Shown here: in pieces, positions 26,898 to 34,455 of the stretch | How positions within the stretch are numbered: the first letter of the stretch is position 1 | How the letters are laid out: every line of letters starts with the position of its first letter | Assembly (NCBI RefSeq): GCF_049686335.1 | Contig: NZ_JBAVHX010000004.1 | Location: 682,001-746,000 of the forward strand | Direction: 5' to 3' | DNA from: Buttiauxella sp049686335 | GTDB taxonomy: Bacteria > Pseudomonadota > Gammaproteobacteria > Enterobacterales > Enterobacteriaceae | Length of the DNA stretch: 64,000 nt | Program-made: the position numbers and the translations under genes | The notes under the pieces: model-generated | Databases searched by the model: none | What the model was told of the DNA's origin: nothing | Seen by the model: only the letters and a program-made list of their open reading frames with translations

Positions 26898-26978
26898 TCC
26901 GGGGCGCGATTATCGCCAGAGGTATGAACGGGTTACGGTTATGCGTGCTGCCGGCCCTTTCTCTATATCAGAGCAATA
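26898..26978 (+). pseudogene. 81-base relic of the 3' end of the UlaA-like PTS IIC gene
   Basis: Bases 26898-26958 align with 12799-12859 inside the PTS IIC gene with 6 mismatches in 61. From the shared word GCCNGCCCT the match then jumps to 13055-13074, downstream of that gene, with 2 mismatches in 20. The missing 195 bases lie between two copies of TGCCTGCCCT (12850-12859 and 13045-13054), so the relic looks like a second copy that deleted between direct repeats. It begins 18 bases after citB. The two copies bracket the citrate block. Confidence 0.75.
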
Positions 26979-27015
26979 ATTATTTTGTTTTTTATTAAAT
27001 GAAATAAGGCAAGCA

Positions 27016-27132
27016 TTGCGACGGCTATTTGATAAAAATACCACCCCCAAAAAAGCTGAATTGATTAATACCGTGATTAATCGTGCACTCGTGTTGAGGT
27101 CAGCCATGGGGAATGATGTGAAGTTTTATTAA
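27016..27132 (+). CDS. Possible 38-residue small protein or gene remnant
   Basis: A TTG at 27016 with AAGG six bases upstream opens a 38-codon frame ending FY-stop at 27132. The sequence is rich in charged residues (RRLFDKNTTPKKAEL) and ends INRALVLRSAMGNDVKFY in two parts that look like an amphipathic helix. I do not recognise a family. The frame is open further upstream to about 26980, so this may be the tail of a lost gene in the same decayed zone as the PTS relic. The codon choice looks protein-like, but support is thin. Confidence 0.3.
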   Translation: MRRLFDKNTTPKKAELINTVINRALVLRSAMGNDVKFY

Positions 27133-27181
27133 TTGTAGAGTCCCCCCCTATTTGGCGTGATTCCCTATTTTGAGGTTTACC

Positions 27182-27424
27182 ATGAAAAAATCTGTATTGA
27201 TGCTTCTGACATTGTCTGCGCTTTTCACTGCCATCCCTGCTCAAGCAACTCAGCAGGCGACTGAGCGCCGTGATGCACGCGATGTGCGCCAGGATACGCG
27301 TCAGGATTCACGTGAAGTTAAGCAAGATTGCCGCAATGGTGTATTCGGGAATGCCGATTGCCGCCAGGATCATCGTGAGAACAAACAAGATGGCCGCGAC
27401 GCTGCACGTGATGTGAAGTACTAA
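27182..27424 (+). CDS. Small exported Arg/Asp-rich helical protein, function unknown
   Basis: An 80-residue protein from the ATG at 27182, preceded by GAGG with 6 bases spacing. A clean signal peptide (MKKSVLMLLTLSALFTAIPAQA) ends near residue 22. The mature part is made of short repeats of the form RQDxR or RxDxR (RDARDVRQDTRQDSREVKQD, then CRQDHRENKQDGRDAARD), split by a loop bounded by two cysteines nine residues apart. It reads as two charged helices closed by a disulfide in the periplasm. I know no function for it. The downstream gene is a large diguanylate cyclase, 120 bases away. Confidence 0.7.
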   Translation: MKKSVLMLLTLSALFTAIPAQATQQATERRDARDVRQDTRQDSREVKQDCRNGVFGNADCRQDHRENKQDGRDAARDVKY

Positions 27425-27544
27425 TATCGCCATTCGCTAACCACCAGCCAGACCGGGATGTCATCGATATTTTTCCCCCTGATGGTGGTCATCTGTCACG
27501 GGTAATGACGCTATTCCCCTGACCAGAATATAGCGAAAACTCAT

Positions 27545-30500
27545 ATGAATTTTAGTATTACGCGTCTGCGCGCTTGCACGAGCGGGTTGCTTTCCAGTCT
27601 GGCTAACAAGCGCTGGTTGCTGCTCGCTTTGTTCGTTCAGGGGATGGCTGCTACCAGCTATCTTTATCTGGAACGCAACGGGATTGAAACCGGTGTGGTC
27701 CAGAGCCTTAAAAATGTGTCGGCGATGCATTTGCGCAGCTTTGAGCAACTCGAAAATACCATCCGCTATCAGCTTCTGACGGTTGGCGAGAGAATGCTGG
27801 CTAACAGTCGCATCGACTCCGGCTCGCAAAATGATAACAGTCGGCTGAAAACCGAGATCGGTCATCCGTGGCTGGATACGGTTATCGTTCTTGATCCAAC
27901 AGGCAATATTGTGGCATCTGACTCCACTGTGCCACTCGCCTCAATCCTGCCAGCCAGCGTGCTGAAATCGCACTCCTTTAAGGGCTTACCCCAATATCAG
28001 TCCTTCTACAAAGGCCTCGGTTCTTCCTTCTTTGTACCCCGGCATTACGCCTCTGAAGCAGGCAGCAAAGGGTTGGTGATGTACCAGACCATCTCATCAC
28101 GCGAGGGAGAAATTTTAGGCAGTGTGGTGGGTTATACCAAACTGAACAGTTTGTCCTCCTTGCTCAGGACTGATATCACACGGGGTTTTGATCTGGGCAA
28201 GGACGGTATTTTGGCCCTTCTTGATAACCGCACTGACGATGTCCTGTATCGCTATTCGTATGCCCAGGATCCCATAAATAAAAATCACAGTGACTCAGGG
28301 GTGATCGCAAAGGCACATTTTCGCGACACAAAGTACGGACCAAATGTGAAGTTCTACCGCTCGCCGATTGACGGTGTGGAGCGACTTGCGGTGCTGCAAC
28401 CTCTGCATCAGGGGCAATGGCTGCAATTGACCGCTCAAAGTAAGAACGTCTACGAGTTTTACTGGCAACGTCAGGTGGTTATTTCCATCCTGTTATTTGC
28501 CTGTCTTGCGGTATTACAGTGGTTACTGATGAGCGCTTATCAGCGCAGTCGCCAGCAGCGCCTGCTATTGGATTTGGTCCTTGATTCCGTGGACGCCTGC
28601 GTCTATTTCAAAACCAGTGAACGGCACTTTGCCTACGTCAATGCAAAGACCGCAGAGCTGTTTGGCCTTCGCGCCGAAAAGATCATTGGCAAACGGGATA
28701 GCGAAGTTCTGCCACAGAAAATGGCTGATGATTTCTGGATCACGGACAGCAAGGTGCTCACTGCGGGTAGCAAGCAGATGTGCACAGAAATTGTGACCAA
28801 TCCGCAAGGGGAAACCCGTTATTACTCATCCATTAAGGTCCCGGTGCAATTGCCAGGGCAACTGCCTGCCCTGGTGGGTATTTCGAATGATGTCACCGAA
28901 TTACATCAGCAAACCCTCGCCCGCGAAGCCGCAGAGATTGAGCTGGCGGCGCACAACCACTCGCTATTGCTGCACAACATCGTCCTGGAGAAATTGGGTG
29001 ATAACACCCCGCTTTCCGAAGTGCTGGACACCATGGTGCGCATCATCAATGACTATCGCCCGGGAATGATGAGTACCGTGCTACTGCTTGATGATGATGG
29101 CAAGACACTGATTGGTTGTGCAGGACCGGATTTACCTGAAGCCTGGTGGAGTAACAGTGCGCGGCTTCCGGTCAAAGAGGGCTACGGATCTGCGGTGACA
29201 GCGGTGCTTCGGGGTGAAACCGTGATTGCCGAGGACATTGCCATCCATCCGTGTTGGGCTGCGTTACGTGAAGTCGCTTGTGGTCAGGGGCTGCGTGCGG
29301 CCTGGGCGCAGCCAGTCAAAGACAATGAAGGCCGGATCCTCGGCGTCTTCGGTATGTACAAGCGGGAACCCGCCACTCCGGATACCCATGATCTTGCCCT
29401 GCTGGAGGATTACGCCCGTCTCGCGCAAATGGCTATTGAGCGTGCGCGAATGGCCGTAGCGCTTCAGGAAAGCCAGGCCCTGTATCGTCTGATTGCAGAA
29501 AACAGCAATGATCTTATCTGGGTGATGAAATATCCCTTTTTGACCTGCAGTTATGTCAGCCCGTCGGCTGAACGGATACGTGGCTGGACGGCAGAAGAAA
29601 TAATGGAACAGCAACTGGAGGAGATGGTCTCGGAAGACTCAGTGCGACTGATACAAGAGACGCTCCAGGACTGCATGCAACGAATCAGCGAAGGCGACCT
29701 GTCGGGCCAGTTCTTTAGCATGGAGCTGGAGCATTTGCACAAGGATGGACGCGTGGTTCCGGTCGAAGCTAAGGGCACCATCATGCTCGATAGTGAGGGT
29801 AAACCCTCTCACATCATCGGCAACACCCGCGACATAACCAAACGCAGAGCCGCCGAGAACGCATTGCATTTGGCCCGGGAGCAACTCGCTGACCAGTTAC
29901 TGTTTGCACAAACACTCATCAATGCGATTCCCAACCCGGTGTTCGCCAAGGACCTTACGGGGCGCTACATGATGTGCAACACGGCGTATGAGGAATACAA
30001 AGGCAAGTCCCACCAGCAAATACTCGGCAAGAATGTTTTCGATCTATGCCCGCGGGAAATGGCAGAGGTCCACTCTGAGGCAGACCGCGCACTCTTCGAC
30101 AATCCGCATTCCCAGATGTATGAAGCGAAAGCAGTGTATCGTGACGGGTCACAACGTGATGCCTTATTTAACCGGGCGGTATTCCGCAACAGCAACAAAG
30201 AGGTGGCAGGTCTGGTGGGTGTGATGCTGGACATTACGCAACGCAAAGCGGCGGAGGAAGTTATTCGGAATATGGCATTCTTCGACCAACTGACGGGTCT
30301 GCCCAATCGCCGGATGATGGAAGACCGGCTTAGCCAGATGCTGGCACTGGCGAAACGGGAGCAACGCAAGCTGTCGCTGCTGTTTGTCGATCTGGATAAG
30401 TTCAAGGCGGTGAATGACCAGCACGGTCATCAGGCGGGTGACTGGCTGCTGCCACAGGTTGCCTACCGGATGAGTGCGCAACTGCGCCTCTCCGATACGG

Positions 30501-30781
30501 TGTCACGCATTGGCGGCGATGAATTTGTCATCCTGCTGCCCGATACTCACACCACAGAAGATGCCGTTCTGGTGGCGGAGAAGATCCGTGCGGTACTGGA
30601 ACTCCCGTTTGTCATGGAGAATGACGTTGTGCTGGAGATTTCGTCGAGTATTGGTGTGGTGATGTACCCTGACCAGGCGGACACCGTGCGCGATTTACTG
30701 CACTTTGGCGACGAAGCCATGTATCGCGCCAAGAAGAATGGCAGGAATGCCGTGGAAGTCTTTGATCACCCGCTCCTGTAG
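27545..30781 (+). CDS. Large membrane diguanylate cyclase: periplasmic sensor, PAS, GAF, PAS, PAS, GGDEF
   Basis: A 1078-residue protein with helix 1 (23-42), a periplasmic Cache-like domain (about 45-300), helix 2 (309-330), PAS (about 340-455), GAF (475-628), PAS (645-768; PVEAKGTIMLDSEGKPSHII then GNTRDITKRR), PAS (785-900; NAIPNPVFAKDLTGRYM) and GGDEF (910-1078). The active site is GGDEF near 988, and RLSD five residues before it is an intact inhibitory RxxD site. It should make c-di-GMP under several inputs. No Shine-Dalgarno sequence is obvious before the ATG. No EAL domain is present. It is alone in its unit, with no clear terminator before serT. Confidence 0.88.
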   Translation: MNFSITRLRACTSGLLSSLANKRWLLLALFVQGMAATSYLYLERNGIETGVVQSLKNVSAMHLRSFEQLENTIRYQLLTVGERMLANSRIDSGSQNDNSRLKTEIGHPWLDTVIVLDPTGNIVASDSTVPLASILPASVLKSHSFKGLPQYQSFYKGLGSSFFVPRHYASEAGSKGLVMYQTISSREGEILGSVVGYTKLNSLSSLLRTDITRGFDLGKDGILALLDNRTDDVLYRYSYAQDPINKNHSDSGVIAKAHFRDTKYGPNVKFYRSPIDGVERLAVLQPLHQGQWLQLTAQSKNVYEFYWQRQVVISILLFACLAVLQWLLMSAYQRSRQQRLLLDLVLDSVDACVYFKTSERHFAYVNAKTAELFGLRAEKIIGKRDSEVLPQKMADDFWITDSKVLTAGSKQMCTEIVTNPQGETRYYSSIKVPVQLPGQLPALVGISNDVTELHQQTLAREAAEIELAAHNHSLLLHNIVLEKLGDNTPLSEVLDTMVRIINDYRPGMMSTVLLLDDDGKTLIGCAGPDLPEAWWSNSARLPVKEGYGSAVTAVLRGETVIAEDIAIHPCWAALREVACGQGLRAAWAQPVKDNEGRILGVFGMYKREPATPDTHDLALLEDYARLAQMAIERARMAVALQESQALYRLIAENSNDLIWVMKYPFLTCSYVSPSAERIRGWTAEEIMEQQLEEMVSEDSVRLIQETLQDCMQRISEGDLSGQFFSMELEHLHKDGRVVPVEAKGTIMLDSEGKPSHIIGNTRDITKRRAAENALHLAREQLADQLLFAQTLINAIPNPVFAKDLTGRYMMCNTAYEEYKGKSHQQILGKNVFDLCPREMAEVHSEADRALFDNPHSQMYEAKAVYRDGSQRDALFNRAVFRNSNKEVAGLVGVMLDITQRKAAEEVIRNMAFFDQLTGLPNRRMMEDRLSQMLALAKREQRKLSLLFVDLDKFKAVNDQHGHQAGDWLLPQVAYRMSAQLRLSDTVSRIGGDEFVILLPDTHTTEDAVLVAEKIRAVLELPFVMENDVVLEISSSIGVVMYPDQADTVRDLLHFGDEAMYRAKKNGRNAVEVFDHPLL

Positions 30782-30840
30782 AGCCTCGCACACACTCTGA
30801 CTTCACTGGCGGCTCGCGCACTTGAAACGACTCAAACGCT

Positions 30841-30878
30841 AAAAACGAAAAAGCCCCAGCTTATTTCTAAGCTGGGGC
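30841..30878 (-). terminator. Rho-independent terminator of serT
   Basis: On the minus strand an 11-base stem (30868-30878 with 30853-30863) and a four-base loop are followed by a T-rich run at 30841-30852. It lies eight bases beyond the tRNA CCA end. Confidence 0.9.
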
Positions 30879-30886
30879 CTGAATGT

Positions 30887-30974
30887 TGGTGGAAGCGTAG
30901 AGATTCGAACTCTAGAACCCTTTCGGATCGCCGGTTTTCAAGACCGGTGCCTTCAACCACTCGGCCACGCTTCC
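30887..30974 (-). tRNA. serT: tRNA-Ser(UGA)
   Basis: An 88-base class II tRNA with encoded CCA. The acceptor stem GGAAGCG pairs with CGCTTCC, the D-arm is GGCCGAGTGGTTGAAGGC, the anticodon loop CTTGAAA gives anticodon TGA, a long variable arm follows, and the T-arm is AGAGTTCGAATCTCT. It matches E. coli serT, and yccA lies nearby as in E. coli. The discriminator base before CCA reads A, where E. coli serine tRNAs have G. The 3' end faces the accessory region. Confidence 0.97.
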
Positions 30975-31134
30975 AACGAGGCGAACTATAAACATCCCCA
31001 TACTTCCTGTAAAGCACGATTTTGTTCGTTCGCCTGATAATTCACCAAACTCGTGTTGTTTGAGCGAAACATCAACAACCTGAGTAATTTAACATCAGGA
31101 TCGTTGCAGCTTTGCAGCCTGCATCCAGCGGGCA

Positions 31135-32763
31135 TCAATGTTTTTTAATGTACATATCTTTGGTGTAGTAGAAACCAAGGTTGTTTGGCGCGTATCCCCC
31201 GACAAAAGGTTTCACCAACTGGGCTAAAACATAGTGATAAACCGGAATGGCTGGCACGTCTTCTGCAAGTTTATCCTCAGCTTGTTGATAGAACTTACCG
31301 CGCTGTTCAACATTGTCGGCTTTGGCTGCATTTTTTAGTGCGTCATCAAAAGCGGCATTGCTGTACTTCGAAGTGTTTTCGCTATCGCCAGTGCGGAAGT
31401 TGTTCAGGAAAGTTGCTGCATCGTCGTAATCAGCAATCCATGCATAACGCACCACGTCGAATGTTCCGTTATGCATTGTATCGAGCATCGTTTTCCATTC
31501 CTGGTTTTGCAGCTTCGCTTCAACCCCCAGATTTTTCTTCCACATTGAACTGGCGGCAATGGCAATGCGCTGATGCGATTCAGAGGTGTTGTACAACAAA
31601 TTAAAACTCAACGGATGAGAGGAATTAAATCCCGCTTCTTCCAGTAGCTTTTTTGCTTCTGCTACACGCTTCTCATGGCTCCAGCTGGCGTAATCAGGAG
31701 ATTTGAGTTCAACGCCACCAATACTTTTCTGACTGATAACCCACGCTGGAATTTGCCCCTGCCCTAACACTTTTTCAGCGATGATATCTTTGTCGAGCGC
31801 CATATTCAGCGCACGCCGCACACGCGGGTCATTGAATGGCGCTTGAGTGGTATTGAACTGGTAGTAGTAGGTTGCAAGCTTCGGGGTGACGTGAACCTGA
31901 TCCGGAATGGATTTCTTCAATGAAGCGTATAGCGTTTGGGGGACGGTCAAAACTATATCTATCTCACCTGCTTTATAACGATTGATGTCTGCCGTTTCAG
32001 AAGCTATCGGCAGATAAGTGACTTTATTAATAACGGTATGGGCATCGTCCCAGTACTGTTTGTTACGCACTCCGATGACTTTTTCGTTAACCACCCAGTC
32101 TGAAAGCGTATACGCACCACTGCTGACAAAATTGCCTGGCTGCGTCCATTTGTCACCGAATTTCTCAACAACAGCTTTATCAACAACCACCAACGATGTA
32201 TGTGCGAGCATTGCGAGGAATGCGGCGGTTGGTTGGGTCAGCGTAACTTGTAGCGTCGAATCATCTAACGCTTTAACACCTAACGTATCAGGGGATTTTT
32301 TACCTTCTGCAATATCTGCCGCATTTTCCACATGCATATTGCCGAGATAGCTTGCATAAGGCGACCCGGTTTTAGGGTCAACCAGACGCTGCCAACTCCA
32401 GACGACATCTTCAGCAGTTATCGACTCACCATTTGACCATTTAATTCCAGGTCGAAGATGGAAAACCCAGACCGTGCTGTTTTTCTCTTCCCATTTTTCG
32501 GCGAGTCTGGGTTCAATTGAACCGTCGTTGCGTACTTCTACCAGACCTTCAAAAAAGTCACTGATAATCGCCGACTCAACACTACTCTCGACCTTATGAG
32601 GATCCAGCGAAGCAGGTTCACTACCATTGTTGCGCACAATCTCTTGTTTCTGTGCCAGTTCAGTCCCTGCCGGCACGTTAGCCGCCCAGGCACCGGAAAT
32701 GGCACTAGCCAATCCAATAGCGATAAAAGATTTGATCAATGTGTTGTGGTGGGTTGCTTTCAT
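31135..32763 (-). CDS. Periplasmic oligopeptide-binding protein of the OppA/MppA family, orphan
   Basis: A 542-residue extracellular solute-binding protein, family 5. The signal peptide (about 1-27, ending SGAWA) is followed by EIVRNNGSEPASLDPHKVES and the typical WEEKNSTVWVFHLRPGIKWS region; VRRALNMALDKDIIAEKVLG lies near 320. It resembles OppA and MppA in length and sequence, but no permease or ATPase genes are adjacent. It probably feeds a peptide system encoded elsewhere or takes part in murein peptide recycling like MppA. AAGGCG precedes the ATG. The gene sits between serT and yccA, where E. coli has none. Confidence 0.85.
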   Translation of the reverse strand: MKATHHNTLIKSFIAIGLASAISGAWAANVPAGTELAQKQEIVRNNGSEPASLDPHKVESSVESAIISDFFEGLVEVRNDGSIEPRLAEKWEEKNSTVWVFHLRPGIKWSNGESITAEDVVWSWQRLVDPKTGSPYASYLGNMHVENAADIAEGKKSPDTLGVKALDDSTLQVTLTQPTAAFLAMLAHTSLVVVDKAVVEKFGDKWTQPGNFVSSGAYTLSDWVVNEKVIGVRNKQYWDDAHTVINKVTYLPIASETADINRYKAGEIDIVLTVPQTLYASLKKSIPDQVHVTPKLATYYYQFNTTQAPFNDPRVRRALNMALDKDIIAEKVLGQGQIPAWVISQKSIGGVELKSPDYASWSHEKRVAEAKKLLEEAGFNSSHPLSFNLLYNTSESHQRIAIAASSMWKKNLGVEAKLQNQEWKTMLDTMHNGTFDVVRYAWIADYDDAATFLNNFRTGDSENTSKYSNAAFDDALKNAAKADNVEQRGKFYQQAEDKLAEDVPAIPVYHYVLAQLVKPFVGGYAPNNLGFYYTKDMYIKKH

Positions 32764-32901
32764 TACACACGCCTTATTTGAGTTATTAACGACGGTACGG
32801 TTAACACTCTTAGCACCCGTATTAATTTAAGCAATAATTTCCAGCCACATATAAGTGAAATTTATGACGCATGTCTTGTCTGTTATTGAATTCTGGACAA
32901 G

Positions 32902-32916
32902 GTAAAGATGGGTAAA
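32902..32916 (+). promoter_or_regulatory. CpxR box upstream of yccA
   Basis: GTAAA at 32902-32906 and GTAAA at 32912-32916 are five bases apart, an exact match to the CpxR consensus GTAAA-N5-GTAAA. It lies 73 bases before the yccA ATG. yccA belongs to the Cpx envelope stress regulon in E. coli. Confidence 0.75.
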
Positions 32917-32989
32917 AGGGCTTCCTTGCAATAAAGGAGGCCATTATTCTCGGTCACTATAACCACCTGCTATAAGAGAGAGTTTCTGA

Positions 32990-33649
32990 ATGGATCGCAT
33001 TATTACTTCCTCGCGTGACCGTTCGTCACTGCTGAGTACCCACAAGGTACTGCGTAATACTTATTTTCTGCTCAGCCTTACACTGGCGTTTTCTGCGATA
33101 ACCGCAACCGCCAGCACGGTGTTGATGCTGCCATCTCCGGGTCTGATTTTGACCCTGGTCGGCATGTATGGCCTGATGTTTTTAACCTACCGCCTGGCAG
33201 ATAAGCCAACCGGTATTCTTGCAGCGTTCGCCTTTACTGGCTTCCTGGGTTATATCCTTGGACCAATGCTGAACTCCTACATCTCTGCCGGTATGGGAGA
33301 TGTGATTGGCATGGCGTTAGGCGGCACGGCGCTGGTGTTCTTTAGTTGCTCTGCGTATGTGCTGACGACGCGTAAAGACATGTCCTTCCTCGGCGGTATG
33401 CTGATGGCGGGTGTTGTCGTTGTGCTGGTTGGTATGGTTGCTAACATCTTCCTGCAACTGCCTGCCCTGCACCTGGCGATAAGCGCGGTGTTTATCCTGA
33501 TCTCTTCCGGCGCCATTTTGTTTGAGACCAGCAACATCATCCGCGGTGGCGAAACGAACTATATTCGCGCAACGGTGAGCTTGTACGTTTCTCTGTACAA
33601 TATCTTCATCAGCTTGTTGAGCATTCTGGGCTTCGCAAGCCGCGATTAA
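32990..33649 (+). CDS. yccA: FtsH protease modulator YccA (Bax inhibitor-1 family)
   Basis: A 219-residue inner-membrane protein with seven helices, equal in length to E. coli YccA. It binds FtsH and slows degradation of jammed SecY translocons. The N-terminal cytoplasmic stretch DRIITSSRDRSSLLSTHKVL is characteristic, as is the C-terminal ETNYIRATVSLYVSLYNIF. A CpxR box precedes it and a stem-loop terminator follows it. Confidence 0.95.
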   Translation: MDRIITSSRDRSSLLSTHKVLRNTYFLLSLTLAFSAITATASTVLMLPSPGLILTLVGMYGLMFLTYRLADKPTGILAAFAFTGFLGYILGPMLNSYISAGMGDVIGMALGGTALVFFSCSAYVLTTRKDMSFLGGMLMAGVVVVLVGMVANIFLQLPALHLAISAVFILISSGAILFETSNIIRGGETNYIRATVSLYVSLYNIFISLLSILGFASRD

Positions 33650-33670
33650 TCGCTTACCACTCTCCATTCT

Positions 33671-33694
33671 AAAGCCTCGCTAATGCGGGGCTTT
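33671..33694 (+). terminator. Terminator after yccA
   Basis: Arms AAAGCCTCGC (33671-33680) and GCGGGGCTTT (33685-33694), one pair being G-T, with loop TAAT and then GTTTATT. Confidence 0.8.
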
Positions 33695-33754
33695 GTTTAT
33701 TCTGACGCGGCAAAATTTGCTACACTGCGGCCAGTTTTTCTGGAGCAAAGAATA

Positions 33755-34087
33755 ATGACGTTGATGTTTGAAGGCCGAGAAATAGAAACCGATGCCGATG
33801 GTTATCTGAAAAATAGCCAGGAGTGGAGTGAACCGCTGGCAGAATCAATTGCAGCAAAAGAAGGTATCACGCTTGCAGTTGAACACTGGGAAGTGGTGCG
33901 CTTCGTACGCGAGTTTTACCTGGAATTTAATACCTCTCCGGCGATTCGTATGCTGGTCAAAGCGATGGCCAACAAATTTGGCGAAGAAAAAGGCAATAGC
34001 CGTTACTTATACCGTTTATTCCCTAAAGGGCCGGCCAGGCAGGCAACAAAAATTGCCGGTCTGCCAAAGCCGGTGAAGTGTATTTAG
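33755..34087 (+). CDS. tusE: Sulfur relay protein TusE
   Basis: A 110-residue DsrC-like protein that carries sulfur from TusBCD to MnmA for 2-thiolation of tRNA wobble uridines. The penultimate residue region PVKCI holds the active cysteine, and HWEVVRFVREFYLEFNTSPA is the family core. The open frame begins at 33683, but the family start and GGAG at 33741-33744 place the ATG at 33755. It overlaps the convergent yccX by 4 bases at the 3' end. Confidence 0.95.
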   Translation: MTLMFEGREIETDADGYLKNSQEWSEPLAESIAAKEGITLAVEHWEVVRFVREFYLEFNTSPAIRMLVKAMANKFGEEKGNSRYLYRLFPKGPARQATKIAGLPKPVKCI

Positions 34088-34365
34088 TAGCGAATACCAA
34101 AATCTGTCCATTGACGGTCGGGTTGGTGAGGCTCAGTCAGCACTTTATCAACCCGGGCACTGCGCGGCCCCCCTGCTTTTAGCCACGCGACAAGTTTTTC
34201 GACCTGCGGTGCTTCACCGCAGGCTAATACCTCAACGCTGCCATCATCCATGTTACGGGCGTAACCGGTTAAACCCAGTTTTAGCGCCTCACGTTGTGTG
34301 CTGTAGCGAAAACCTACCCCCTGAACCAGGCCGTGGACCCAGGCAAGTGTGCATACTGTGGTCAT
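34084..34365 (-). CDS. yccX: Acylphosphatase YccX
   Basis: A 93-residue small enzyme that hydrolyses acyl phosphates. It contains the phosphate loop GLVQGVGFRYSTQ with the catalytic arginine, and GYARNMDDGSVEVLACG with the catalytic asparagine. Length and sequence match E. coli YccX. It converges on tusE and is divergent from rlmI. Confidence 0.94.
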   Translation of the reverse strand: MTTVCTLAWVHGLVQGVGFRYSTQREALKLGLTGYARNMDDGSVEVLACGEAPQVEKLVAWLKAGGPRSARVDKVLTEPHQPDRQWTDFGIRY

Positions 34366-34455
34366 AACTTCCTCCGTTTCGGGTTCTTACGTTGCATTTT
34401 CCCGGTGTTAACCGGAAAATGACGCCAAATTCTTAGCAAGAAAGCATAGCAAATT

